DNA from: Saccharothrix sp.
Lineage (GTDB): Bacteria; Actinomycetota; Actinomycetes; Mycobacteriales; Pseudonocardiaceae
DNA length: 36,042 nucleotides
Direction: 5' to 3'
Assembly: GCF_031180885.1 (NCBI RefSeq)
Contig: NZ_JAPSLK010000003.1
Coordinates: 359,203 to 395,244, forward strand
Each line of letters opens with the position of its first letter. Within the stretch, counting starts at the first letter, position 1. Of this stretch, positions 23,585 through 32,464 are shown one piece after another. Under the pieces are notes generated by a model. It was not told where the DNA came from and made no database searches. It saw only the letters and a program-made list of their open reading frames with translations. Both the position numbers and the translations under genes were made by a program.

Positions 23585-23612
23585 TCCGGGAGGTCGCCAC
23601 CGACCTCCCGGA
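23585..23612 (-). terminator. Hairpin of a tandem terminator, proximal
   Basis: A perfect 12-base-pair stem, tccgggaggtcg at 23585-23596 and its complement at 23601-23612, with a four-base loop, about 50 bases after the stop of the ThuA gene on the minus strand. Confidence 0.75.
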
Positions 23613-23663
23613 GGCGGCGGGGCGCGGCGCGACCGCACGCGCTGCCGTGCCCCGCCACGTTCA

Positions 23664-25733
23664 TCACCGAGGGATGGTCCACCTCTGGCTAGCACCGCCG
23701 TTGCAGGTGGAGATGGCGAGCTGCGTGCCATCCGCCGTGCTCCCGCCCGAAGCGGCCAGGCACTTGGCGGAATGCGGGTTGACCAACGACCCGTCGGTCC
23801 CCACCGCCCAGTCCTGCGCGACGGTTCCGTTGCACGTCCACAGGTGAACCTTGGTGCCCTCCGCCGTCCCCGCCCCGGCGACGTCCAGGCACTTGCCCAG
23901 TGCCTGCCACGTGGTGCCGGAGTGGGTCCACTGCTGTGCGTTCGTGCCGTTGCACGACCACAACTGGACCTTGGTGCCGTCGGCCGTGGCGGCCCCGGCG
24001 ACGTCGACGCACTTGCCGCCCGCGCCGACGATCGGTCCGGAGACCGGCTCGGGCGGTGGCTTCACCAGGGTGACGTCGTCCACGTCGAACAGGCCGCTGC
24101 CTGTGCCGGTGAAGGTCAGGTGCAGGTTGTGCGGCCCGTTCGGTACCGCGGACAGCGGTGTTCGGACGTCGGCGAAGGTGGTCCAGCCGCCGGTGTTGGG
24201 CACGGCGACCGAGCCGAGCACCGGTCCCGTCGGCGAGCCGGTGCGGACCGTGATGGTTCCGCCGGGACCTCCGGAGACCACGCGGGCGCGGAAGACGCCC
24301 GCACCGGTCAGGTCGACGTTGTCGTAGGCCGCCCAGTCTCCGGGGTCGATGTGGCCGAGCGTCTGCCCGTTGTGCGCGCCGGACTTGGCGAACGGTTGCA
24401 CACCGCTGGCCGTGCTGAACGATTCGGCTTGCAGGACCTGGTCGGTGAGTTCCTTGATGCGGACGTTGCGGAACGACACGTCGTCGCCGGTGCCGTGGTT
24501 CTGGATGCCGATGTGTCCGGCCAACGACCGCGCCGGGTTGGTGTTGGTGAAATCGTTGATCAGAGTGCCGTTGAGGTAGACGCGCAGCCGTTCGCCCTCG
24601 ACAAGGAGTTCGAAGTCGTTCCACTCGCCGGCCGGGTTGAGCGCGGCGTCGCGGGCGGCGGTGTCAGGGGCCTTGAAACCGTAGACGGATCCGGTTGTGC
24701 GGTCGGGGGTGTCGGTGGGATCGATCTGGACCTCGTAGCCGTTGTCCACCGCCGACATCGGGTCGGTGGAGGGCGGGAAACCGAGGAAGACCCCGGAGTT
24801 GTCGTCGCCGGCGAGCTTCCAGTCCAGCTTCAGCGAGTACGACGTGAACTGCTTGGCGCTGTACCAGTACAGGCCCATCCCGCCGGTGCTGGACAGGGTC
24901 GCGTCGGTGTTGGTGAACCCGCCTGGTCCGGCCTGGGACCAGCCGGTGGTCGAGCCGTCGTAGAGGGTGGTGTAGCCGACCTCCGGGCGGCAGTCGACCT
25001 TCGTGCGGCTGGCGGCGTACCGGATGCCGCCCAACAGCAACGCGCGGACGGCTGCTTCACCGTACGAGGTGGCGGTGTGCCCGACCCCGGTGTAGAAGCT
25101 GCGGCCACGGTCCAGGGTTTTGCACCAGGTGATCGGGTGGTCGCCGGTGGTCTGCCAGCCGGTGTAGGTGTTGTGGTCCATGCTTGCCAGGACCCGGGCG
25201 GTGGAGCGGGGGTTGGTGCGGTAGTCGTACCACTCGTCGGTGCGGGTCCAGGTTTGCGGCAGGTGGGCGGTCGCGGCAGTGCCCCGGTTCTCCACCTTGA
25301 TGCCGGCTTGCTGAGTCGGTGGATGGGCCTTGAAGTACGCGCCGACGAGGTGTTCGTAGAACGGCCAGTCGTACTCCGTGTCGGCCGCCGCGTGCACGCC
25401 GACGTACCCGCCGCCGGCGCGGATGTAGTTCTCGAACGCGGTCTGTTGGGTGTCGTTGAGGACGTCGCCGGTCGTGTTGAGGAACACCACCGCCTCGTAC
25501 TTCGCCAAATTCCGAGCGGTGAACTCGGCGGCGTCCTCGGTCGTGGTCACGGTGAAACCGTTCGCCGCGCCGAGGTCCCGGACGGCCTGGACACCGGCGG
25601 GGATGGAGTCGTGCCGGAACGCCGCCGTCTTGCTGAACACCAGCACGTCGTAGGGGGCGTCCGCGGCCGAGGCGGGTGAGGACAACGCGGTCAGGACCAG
25701 GGTGGCCGCCGCGCAGACGGCTGCCCGCTTCAC
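23664..25733 (-). CDS. Secreted ThuA / DUF1080 protein with CBM6-like and ricin-like domains
   Basis: The product is 689 residues. A Sec signal (M-K-R-A-A-V-C-A-A-A-T-L-V-L-T) ends near A-S-A-A-D-A, residues 21-26. Residues 28-240 are a ThuA-like domain (D-V-L-V-F-S-K-T-A-A-F-R-H, then G-G-G-Y-V-G-V-H-A-A-A-D-T-E), a class I amidotransferase-like fold linked to sugar utilisation. Residues about 255-435 are a DUF1080 lectin-like sandwich, a family recently connected with 3-keto-disaccharide hydrolysis. A CBM6-like module (about 440-570) and a ricin-B module with Q-x-W repeats (Q-Q-W, Q-D-W, Q-R-W; about 578-689) follow. The GTG start lies within GTGA and overlaps the stop of the upstream dehydrogenase gene, so the two are coupled. 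It probably binds and processes a glycan outside the cell together with that partner. Confidence 0.9.
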   Translation of the reverse strand: MKRAAVCAAATLVLTALSSPASAADAPYDVLVFSKTAAFRHDSIPAGVQAVRDLGAANGFTVTTTEDAAEFTARNLAKYEAVVFLNTTGDVLNDTQQTAFENYIRAGGGYVGVHAAADTEYDWPFYEHLVGAYFKAHPPTQQAGIKVENRGTAATAHLPQTWTRTDEWYDYRTNPRSTARVLASMDHNTYTGWQTTGDHPITWCKTLDRGRSFYTGVGHTATSYGEAAVRALLLGGIRYAASRTKVDCRPEVGYTTLYDGSTTGWSQAGPGGFTNTDATLSSTGGMGLYWYSAKQFTSYSLKLDWKLAGDDNSGVFLGFPPSTDPMSAVDNGYEVQIDPTDTPDRTTGSVYGFKAPDTAARDAALNPAGEWNDFELLVEGERLRVYLNGTLINDFTNTNPARSLAGHIGIQNHGTGDDVSFRNVRIKELTDQVLQAESFSTASGVQPFAKSGAHNGQTLGHIDPGDWAAYDNVDLTGAGVFRARVVSGGPGGTITVRTGSPTGPVLGSVAVPNTGGWTTFADVRTPLSAVPNGPHNLHLTFTGTGSGLFDVDDVTLVKPPPEPVSGPIVGAGGKCVDVAGAATADGTKVQLWSCNGTNAQQWTHSGTTWQALGKCLDVAGAGTAEGTKVHLWTCNGTVAQDWAVGTDGSLVNPHSAKCLAASGGSTADGTQLAISTCNGGASQRWTIPR

Positions 25734-28531
25734 GGCGTGGTCCAGTTCTGGGTCGGACCGCCGTCGCACGCGCGGATGACGAGTCGGTCGGTGCCGAACA
25801 CGGCGTCGAGGCACTTGCCGGAGTTCGGGTTGACCAGGGAGCCGTTGGCGCCGGGTACCCAGTTCTGCGCGACGGTGGCGTTGCAGTCCCACAGCCACAC
25901 CTGCGTGTCCGCGGCCGTGCCCGCGTACTTCACGTCCAGGCACTTGCCCAGGGCCCGCCAGGTCTCGCCGGAACGGGTCCAGTCCTGGGCAGGGGTTCCG
26001 TTGCAGTCCCACATCCGCACGGCGGTGCCGTTGGCGGTGGCCCGGTTGGCCACGTCGACGCACTTCGCGCCCGTGCCGAGGATCTGTCCCTGGAAGGCGG
26101 TGGTGAAGGTGAACGAGTCGACGTCGAACAGCGCGCCCGTACCGCCGGCGAAGGTGAAGTAGAGCTTGGTCGTGCCCGTGGGTGCGCCCGCGAGCGTGCC
26201 GGTCACCGTCGCGAAGGTCTCCCAGCTCCCGGTCGGCTGCACGGTCGCTGACCCGAGCACGGTGCCCGTGGGCGATCCGGCGCGGACCTGGATCGTGCCG
26301 CCGCTGCCGCCGGAGGACACGCGGGCGGTGAAGGACTTCGCGTTGCCGAGCGCGTAGGGCGTGAAGGCGATCCAGTCCCCGTTGTGGACATCGCCGACGG
26401 TGTAGCCGCCTTCGGCCTGGGTCTTGGCGAACTTGGCGATGCCGGACGAGGACTCGAAGTGCTCCGCCTGGCGGTGGCGCGGCTGGGTGGTCGCCTTGGC
26501 GTGCGTGGTCAGCGCGGGCTGGCCGTTGGCACCGTTGTCGGTGTACTCGGCATCCCAGGAGCCGAAGACGTTGGCCGCCTCGTCGTGTTCGCCGTCGACC
26601 GGGATCGTGATGGAGCCGGTGCACCCGGTGCGGGTGGTGATCACGTGGCCGTGGCTGTCGTGGCCGACGCCGTAGGTCATCTTCACGCGGTTGCAGTCGA
26701 TCGCGCCGTCCTCGGGGTCGGTGACCGTGATCCGGTACTGGATCGTGTCGCCGTAGGCGAACACCTTGCCGTCGAGCGGGGCGTCGATCCGCACGGTGGG
26801 TGCGGTGTTGCCGACGGTGATCGTGGTGTTCACCGAGCCGGTCTTGCCGCCCGTGTCGGTGACCGTGAGCGTGGCGGTGCGGACGCCGTTGGTCGTGTAG
26901 GTGTGGGTGGGGTTGGGTTGGGTGCTGGTGGTGCCGTCACCGAAGTCCCAGCGGTAGCTCAGCGCTGTGCCCTCCGGGTCGGTGGAGCCGGTCGAGGAGA
27001 ACCCGACGGTGAGCGGGACTTGGCCGGAGGTGGTGGTGGCCGCCGCCTTGGCGGTCGGGGCGCGGTTGCCGTCGCCGATGTGCTCGATCCGGTAGAGCGC
27101 GGAGTTGGCGTCGCCGTTGAAGAAGCCGGTGCCGTAGTCCAGCACGTACAGCGCGCCGTCGGGGCCGAACTCGGCGTCCATCACCTGCGTGCCGGTCCAC
27201 GGGAAGGTGGCGATCGTGCCGGGCGAGCCGTCGGGGTTGACGGTGATGTCCCTGATCCAGCGGCGGCTGAACTCCATCGCGAAGAAGTGCCCGTCCAGCG
27301 ACTGCGGGAACTTCACCTGGGAGGTGGATGCGGCGTTGTAGCGGTATACAGGCCCGGCCATCGGGGATTCGCCGGTGCCGCTGTTGAACTCCGGGGGTGA
27401 GCCGGCGTCGCCGCCGTAGCGGATCCAGCTCGACCGCGCGGGCGGGAGGGTGGTCTGGCCGGTGTTGCGGAAGGAGTTGTTGGTGGGGTTGGCGCAGTTG
27501 TACTTGGGGCCGGTGGTGTTGGTGGCGAAGTTCCACTCGTTGTAGGTCTCGGCGGTGGTGTTGGTGCCGGTGCAGTACGGCCAGCCGTAGTTGCCCGGGG
27601 ACGGGACGCGGGCGAATTCGACCTGGCCGGACGGGCCGCGGTTGGGGTCCGTGGTCGCGGCGTCGGGGCCGTAGTCGCCGACGTAGATCACGCCGGTGGC
27701 TTTGTCGACGCTCATCCGGAACGGGTTGCGGAAGCCCATGGCGTAGATCTCGGGGCGGGTGTTCGGGGTTCCCGGGGCGAAGAGGTTGCCGGGCGGGACG
27801 GTGTAGGAGCCGTCGGCGTTGACCTTGACGCGCAGGATCTTGCCGCGCAGGTCGTTGGTGTTGGCGGAGGTGCGCTGGGCGTCGAAGGCCGGGTTGCGGT
27901 TCGTGCGCTCGTCGAGCGGGCTGTACCCGCCGGACTGGAACGGGTTCGTGTCGTCGCCGGTGGACAGGTAGAGGTTGCCGGCGTCGTCGAAGTCGATGTC
28001 ACCGCCGACGTGGCAGCACATGCCCCGGTCGGCCGGGACGTCGAGCACCTTGCGCTCGCTGGCCGGGTCGAGCGTCCAGTCCGGCTTCAAGGTGAAGCGG
28101 GACAACCGGTTCACGCCCTGCCACGCACTCCAGTCCGTGCCGGTGTCCGGCGCGTCACCGGCCGGGGTGGACAGGGGCGGGGCGTAGAACAGGTAGATCG
28201 CGCGGTTGGTCGCGAAGCCCGGGTCCACTCCGACGCCCTGGAGGCCCTCCTCGTCGTGCCGGTACACGCTCAGCGTGCCGATGACGGAGGTGTTCCCGGC
28301 GCTGTCCGTGCGGCGGAGGACGCCTTCGCGGGACGTGTGGAGGACCGAGGTGTCCGGCAGCACCGCCATCGACATCGGCTCGCCCATCTCACCGACCCCG
28401 CGGGCGAGCGTGACCTGCTGGAACCGCGCCGGATCGACCTGTGCCGAGGCGACTTGCACCGGGGCCGCCACCGTGACCGTCGCCGCGACCAGGACGAGGG
28501 TGCCGGCCAGTGTTGATGTTCGCACACGCAT
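25730..28531 (-). CDS. Secreted PQQ-type sugar dehydrogenase with PKD, CBM6-like and ricin-like domains
   Basis: The product is 933 residues from ATG 28531. The signal peptide ends near A-S-A-Q at 28-31. Residues about 35-455 form a glucose/sorbosone-dehydrogenase six-bladed propeller: E-E-G-L-Q-G-V-G-V-D-P-G-F, D-I-D-F-D-D-A-G-N-L-Y-L-S-T-G-D and Y-A-M-G-F-R-N-P-F-R-M are typical. A PKD domain (about 462-550, Y-R-W-D-F-G-D-G), a linker domain with Cys residues, a CBM6-like module (about 680-805) and a ricin-B module (Q-D-W, Q-N-W, Q-N-W; about 810-933) follow. It should oxidise a sugar or oligosaccharide outside the cell with PQQ as cofactor; the substrate is unknown. The tail modules resemble those of the coupled ThuA protein. 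AGAGG lies nine bases upstream of the ATG. Confidence 0.9.
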   Translation of the reverse strand: MRVRTSTLAGTLVLVAATVTVAAPVQVASAQVDPARFQQVTLARGVGEMGEPMSMAVLPDTSVLHTSREGVLRRTDSAGNTSVIGTLSVYRHDEEGLQGVGVDPGFATNRAIYLFYAPPLSTPAGDAPDTGTDWSAWQGVNRLSRFTLKPDWTLDPASERKVLDVPADRGMCCHVGGDIDFDDAGNLYLSTGDDTNPFQSGGYSPLDERTNRNPAFDAQRTSANTNDLRGKILRVKVNADGSYTVPPGNLFAPGTPNTRPEIYAMGFRNPFRMSVDKATGVIYVGDYGPDAATTDPNRGPSGQVEFARVPSPGNYGWPYCTGTNTTAETYNEWNFATNTTGPKYNCANPTNNSFRNTGQTTLPPARSSWIRYGGDAGSPPEFNSGTGESPMAGPVYRYNAASTSQVKFPQSLDGHFFAMEFSRRWIRDITVNPDGSPGTIATFPWTGTQVMDAEFGPDGALYVLDYGTGFFNGDANSALYRIEHIGDGNRAPTAKAAATTTSGQVPLTVGFSSTGSTDPEGTALSYRWDFGDGTTSTQPNPTHTYTTNGVRTATLTVTDTGGKTGSVNTTITVGNTAPTVRIDAPLDGKVFAYGDTIQYRITVTDPEDGAIDCNRVKMTYGVGHDSHGHVITTRTGCTGSITIPVDGEHDEAANVFGSWDAEYTDNGANGQPALTTHAKATTQPRHRQAEHFESSSGIAKFAKTQAEGGYTVGDVHNGDWIAFTPYALGNAKSFTARVSSGGSGGTIQVRAGSPTGTVLGSATVQPTGSWETFATVTGTLAGAPTGTTKLYFTFAGGTGALFDVDSFTFTTAFQGQILGTGAKCVDVANRATANGTAVRMWDCNGTPAQDWTRSGETWRALGKCLDVKYAGTAADTQVWLWDCNATVAQNWVPGANGSLVNPNSGKCLDAVFGTDRLVIRACDGGPTQNWTTP

Positions 28532-29101
28532 CGTTGAGTGCCTCTCGTGAACTCGATGGTTTCCCGCTGACGACTCCGCAGTCCGATGTGGAGAAACGGT
28601 GGAAGGGCCAACCACCGGTCCGACGCCGTCGAGAAGGTGCCGTTCCACCACACCGGGGACTGGGGGGTATCGCCCGGCGGAGCGGAACAGCGAGGTCCGG
28701 CACGGAAACCCGGTTGGCGACCGGCGACGAATCAGAGGCCGACCGCGACTCACACCCCCTGCCACGCCGTCGCGGTGTGGCAGCTCGTCAACGCCCCACC
28801 GCGGACTCCGCACCCGGACCGGCCCCATTGCCGGAATGGTCCAGACCGCATCGTCTCGGGCCGCGCGCACCGCCGTCAACGACGACCGCGCACGAAACCT
28901 GTCGACTACCGGACACCTCCCACCACTTGACGCCACCCCTCCCAGTGATCCGACCAATCGATCCAGTTGACACACACTTCCTGGACATATTGACCGACTT
29001 CACGAGCCGGGCGCAGTATTGATCGGAGGTCTAGCGCGTCTCACGGTACCCGGCACCCAGTGCCGGACGCACCACCTACTCGATACAGAGGAGTACGAGG
29101 C
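28532..29101. promoter_or_regulatory. Divergent intergenic region, sugar dehydrogenase / fucosidase
   Basis: No gene is recognised in these 570 bases. TGGTCCAGACCG at 28837-28848 contains the palindrome GGTC-CA-GACC, resembling operator repeats known from Streptomyces chitinase promoters and DasR-type sites. TTGACA at 28967-28972 with CATATT near 28986 is a weak candidate promoter for the fucosidase. Both divergent operons could share regulation through this stretch. Confidence 0.4.
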
Positions 29102-31684
29102 ATGGTGAGCAAACCCATCGGTCGACGACGCCCGCGTGCGTGGCGGCCCTTGATCACGTCACTCGGAGCGCTCGCGACGTTCGCCGGCGCGGTCGTGGCG
29201 ACGGCACCCACCGCGACGGCGGCGGAGCCGAACCCGGTGGTGGGGATCAACAGCACCGACACGCCGGCGCAGGTCATCCAGAAGGCGGCGTCGGTGACGC
29301 CGTCCGCGCGCCAGTTGGCGTGGCAACGCGAGGAGTTGACCGGGTTCGTCCACTTCGGACCGAACACGTTCACCGGCCGCGAGTGGGGCACCGGGACCGA
29401 GGACCCCGACGTGTTCAACCCGACCAACCTCGACACCGACCAGTGGATGTCGACGTTCCGGGACGCGGGTTTCAAGAAGGTCATCCTGACCGCCAAGCAC
29501 CACGACGGGATGTTGCTGTTCCCGTCCGCCTACTCCGACCACGGCGTGGCCTCCAGCACCTGGCGCAACGGCCAGGGCGACGTCCTGCGCGCGTTCACCG
29601 ACTCGGCCCGCAAGTACGGCCTCAAGGTCGGGTTCTACCTCTCCCCCGCCGACGGCCACGAGTACCAGACCCGCGCGACCACCGGCCGGTACGGCAACGG
29701 CAGCACCCCCAAGCCCACCCGGATCCCCAGCATCGGCACCGGAAACGGCCAGTCCTTCACCTACACCGTCGACGACTACAACGCCTACTACCTCAACACC
29801 CTCTACGAAGTGCTCACCAAGTACGGCCAGGTGCACGAGGTGTGGCTCGACGGCGCCAACCCGTGGCCGTGGACCAACCAGAAGTACAACTTCAAGGACT
29901 GGGTCGCGATGGTCCGCGCCCTGCAACCCGAGGCGGTCGTCTTCCAGGACGGCGGCCCGGACGTGCGCTGGGCGGGCAACGAGGACGGTCTCACCCACCG
30001 GACCAGCGAGTGGTCCCCGCTGCCCTACGACGTCGACTACGCCGGCAACCCGGCCGACCCGGCGACCGCCGCGGACATGGTGCTGCCCGTGCCCGGCGGC
30101 AACCAGGCGCTCGACCTGGGCAGTGACGCCAGGCTCGGGCAGCAGACCAACGGCGCAAGCAGTTGGAAGGTGCTGCGCTGGGCCCCGGCCGAGTGCGACG
30201 GCAGGCTGCAAGGCAACTACTGGTTCTGGAACCCCGACGCCCGCGCCGTCTCGCTGGACGCGGTGAAGCACATGTACCTGAACTCGGTCGGCAAGAACTG
30301 CCAGCTGCTGCTCAACATCGCCCCCGACAACACCGGCCGCTTCCCCGCCGACACGGTGTCGCGCATGAAGGAGTTCGGCGACTGGATCCGGGCGACCCGC
30401 CAGAAGGTCTCCGCCGGAGCCACCGCCACCAACGACGCGGGCACTTCGAACACCACCGGCAACGCCCCGGCCGCCGTGCTCGACTCCGACGACACCACCG
30501 CCTGGCAGCCCACCGGCCCCACCGGCGGCCTGGTGCTGGACCTCGGTTCCCCCAAGACCTTCCGCCTGGTGAACCTCCAGGAAAGCCTCCTGGTCGGGCA
30601 GCGCGTGTCCGGGTTCGCCGTGGACGCGTGGAACGGCTCCGGTTGGCAGCAGGTCGGCACGGGCACCACGATCGGCTACCGCCGCCTGCTCAAGCTGAGC
30701 AGCGCGGTCACCACCGACAAGGTCCGGCTGCGGATCACCTCCTCACGGGCGTTGCCGGCCGTCTCCACGTTCTCCGTGCACCCCTACGGCGCGCTCGACG
30801 GCAACCTGGCCGTGGGCAAGCCCGCCACCCAGTCCAGCACCCTCCAGGCCGGCAGCGAGGCGGACAAGGCCGTCGACTGGGACACCAGCGGCGCGTTCGG
30901 CAACGGCTCGGTGACCCACACCGCCGCCCAGGGCACCAACCCGTGGTGGCAGGTCGACCTGGGCTCGTCCCAGCGGGTCGGCGCGATCAGGCTGTGGAAC
31001 CGGACCGACTGCTGCTCGGACCGCCTGCGGGACTTCTACGTCTTCACCTCCGACACCCCGTTCACCTCCAACGACCCGCAGGTCACCAAGAACCAGAGCG
31101 GCGTGTGGAACACCTACCGGGCAAGCACTTTCACCGGGTCGCTGACCCTGCCCGTGGGCCGCAGCGCCCGCTACGTCCGCGTGCAGCTCGTCGGCTCGGA
31201 CCGGCCACTGTCGCTGGCCGAGGTCCAGGTCTACGAGAACATGGCGCTCGACCAGCCGGCCACCCAGTCCAGCACGCTCGCCGCCCACAACCCCAACGCG
31301 AGCCGGGCCGTGGACGGCAACACCGACGGCAACTTCTGGAACCTGTCGGTCACCCACACCGCCGACGCCCCGTTGGACACCAACCCGTGGTGGCAGGTCG
31401 ACCTCGGCTCGTCGCTCCCGGTGGGCTCGATCAAGTTGTGGAACCGGACGGACTGCTGCGCCGACCGGCTGCGGGACTTCTACGTCTTCACCTCCGACAC
31501 CCCGTTCACCTCGACCGACCCGCAGGTGACCGCGGGGCAGAGCGGCGTGTGGAAGTCCTTCCACAGCGGGGTCTCGCCCACGACCTCCACGTTCGCAGTC
31601 GGCCGTAGCGCCCGCTACGTCCGCGTCCAGCTCGTCGGCTCGGACCGGCCGCTGTCCCTGGCCGAGGCGCAGGTCCTGGGCTGA
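29102..31684 (+). CDS. Secreted GH29 alpha-L-fucosidase with two fucolectin-like domains
   Basis: The product has 860 residues. The signal peptide ends near residue 41 (T-A-T-A-A-E-P). The catalytic domain (about 60-400) carries F-V-H-F-G-P-N-T-F, the family signature A-K-H-H-D-G at 131-136 and V-W-L-D-G-A-N with the probable nucleophile Asp250. A sugar-binding discoidin-like domain (about 420-560) follows. Then come two homologous fucolectin (FTP/CBM47-like) domains at about 567-712 and 713-860, each with P-A-T-Q-S-S-T, N-P-W-W-Q-V-D-L-G-S and a vicinal Cys pair (637/638 and 785/786) as in fucose-binding lectins. It releases L-fucose from glycans outside the cell, with the lectin domains holding the substrate. 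ATG 29102 follows GAGGAG and GAGG; 29060 is an upstream in-frame alternative. Confidence 0.93.
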   Translation: MVSKPIGRRRPRAWRPLITSLGALATFAGAVVATAPTATAAEPNPVVGINSTDTPAQVIQKAASVTPSARQLAWQREELTGFVHFGPNTFTGREWGTGTEDPDVFNPTNLDTDQWMSTFRDAGFKKVILTAKHHDGMLLFPSAYSDHGVASSTWRNGQGDVLRAFTDSARKYGLKVGFYLSPADGHEYQTRATTGRYGNGSTPKPTRIPSIGTGNGQSFTYTVDDYNAYYLNTLYEVLTKYGQVHEVWLDGANPWPWTNQKYNFKDWVAMVRALQPEAVVFQDGGPDVRWAGNEDGLTHRTSEWSPLPYDVDYAGNPADPATAADMVLPVPGGNQALDLGSDARLGQQTNGASSWKVLRWAPAECDGRLQGNYWFWNPDARAVSLDAVKHMYLNSVGKNCQLLLNIAPDNTGRFPADTVSRMKEFGDWIRATRQKVSAGATATNDAGTSNTTGNAPAAVLDSDDTTAWQPTGPTGGLVLDLGSPKTFRLVNLQESLLVGQRVSGFAVDAWNGSGWQQVGTGTTIGYRRLLKLSSAVTTDKVRLRITSSRALPAVSTFSVHPYGALDGNLAVGKPATQSSTLQAGSEADKAVDWDTSGAFGNGSVTHTAAQGTNPWWQVDLGSSQRVGAIRLWNRTDCCSDRLRDFYVFTSDTPFTSNDPQVTKNQSGVWNTYRASTFTGSLTLPVGRSARYVRVQLVGSDRPLSLAEVQVYENMALDQPATQSSTLAAHNPNASRAVDGNTDGNFWNLSVTHTADAPLDTNPWWQVDLGSSLPVGSIKLWNRTDCCADRLRDFYVFTSDTPFTSTDPQVTAGQSGVWKSFHSGVSPTTSTFAVGRSARYVRVQLVGSDRPLSLAEAQVLG

Positions 31685-31687
31685 GGT

Positions 31688-32395
31688 TCACCGCGAGTCG
31701 GGGCTCGCGTGCCGGACCCACTCGCGGTGGAAGCCCTCCACGTGGCGGGTGACGCGTTTGGCCGCCAGGTCACCGTCACCCGCCCGGATGGCACGCAGGA
31801 TCGCCCGGTGCTCGCGCCGCAACCGCGCGGCGGTCGTCGACCAGTCCGGCAGGGCGGCTACGGCGTGCAGCACGGTGGCGTGCATGGCGTCGCGCAACGC
31901 GGTCATCACGGCGGTGTTGACCGCATTGCCGGCCGCCGCTGTGAGGGCGACGTGGAAGTCCGCGTCGAGGCGGTGGTAGGCGTCCGCGTCCAGGGCCGGG
32001 TCGTCCATGCGGTCGAGCAGCTCGGCCGCGCGGGCCAGGTCCGGGTGATCCGGGGTGCGAGCGGCGGCGCGCACCGAGTGGCTTTCGATCATGGTGCGGG
32101 TCTGGACGAGGTCGGCCAGCGGCAGCAGCCGGGTGGCCAGGTGCAGCCGCAGCGCCGCGGCGATGCCACCCGCCGGGTCGGCGACCACCGTCGTGCCCGC
32201 GCCCGGGCCGGACCCCACGCCGCTGCGCACCACGCCGAGCGCCTGGAGGACCCGGATCGCCTCACGCACCGTAGGACGGCTGACCCCCAGTTCCTCGGCG
32301 AGTTGCCGTTCGCCGGGCAGGTGCCGCCCGACGCCGAGGTGCCCCGCGGCCAGTTGTTCCTCGACGTGCCGCAGCACCGTCACGTACCCGTCCAC
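31688..32395 (-). CDS. GntR/FadR-family transcriptional regulator
   Basis: The product is 235 residues. The N-terminal winged helix contains H-L-P-G-E-R-Q-L-A-E-E-L-G-V-S-R-P-T-V-R and E-A-I-R-V-L-Q-A-L-G (about 26-56), the canonical FadR-subfamily motif. The C-terminal FCD domain is all-helical with conserved D-A-D-F-H and late H-R-A-I-L-R-A-I-R-A-G-D, whose Asp and His residues usually bind metal and an organic acid. The GTG at 32395 follows GGGAGG. Being divergent from lutABC with operators between them, it is most likely the lactate-responsive repressor (LldR/LutR role). It ends three bases from the convergent fucosidase gene's stop. Confidence 0.9.
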   Translation of the reverse strand: MDGYVTVLRHVEEQLAAGHLGVGRHLPGERQLAEELGVSRPTVREAIRVLQALGVVRSGVGSGPGAGTTVVADPAGGIAAALRLHLATRLLPLADLVQTRTMIESHSVRAAARTPDHPDLARAAELLDRMDDPALDADAYHRLDADFHVALTAAAGNAVNTAVMTALRDAMHATVLHAVAALPDWSTTAARLRREHRAILRAIRAGDGDLAAKRVTRHVEGFHREWVRHASPDSR

Positions 32396-32410
32396 TCACC
32401 CTCCCGCACT

Positions 32411-32458
32411 GTGGTCTGACCACATGCCTGGTATGGTCAGACCACACAGTCTACTGTG
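32411..32458. promoter_or_regulatory. Twin TGGTCnGACCA operators and palindrome in the gntR-lutA promoter
   Basis: TGGTCTGACCA at 32412-32422 and TGGTCAGACCA at 32434-32444 are each 11-base palindromes of the FadR-type consensus, with centres 22 bases apart. Together their extended arms (32411-32422 and 32434-32445) form a perfect 12-base inverted repeat. A further palindrome CACAGT-CT-ACTGTG lies at 32445-32458, just before the lutA start. TATGGT at 32432-32437 could be a -10 element inside the second operator, so repressor binding would block transcription. Confidence 0.8.
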
Positions 32459-32464
32459 GGACTC

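Noticed and set aside
26384..27400. Plus-strand open frame of 338 codons inside the sugar dehydrogenase gene
   Set aside because: Gly/Val/Ala/Arg-rich shadow without a ribosome site; the minus strand codes for propeller, PKD and CBM domains.
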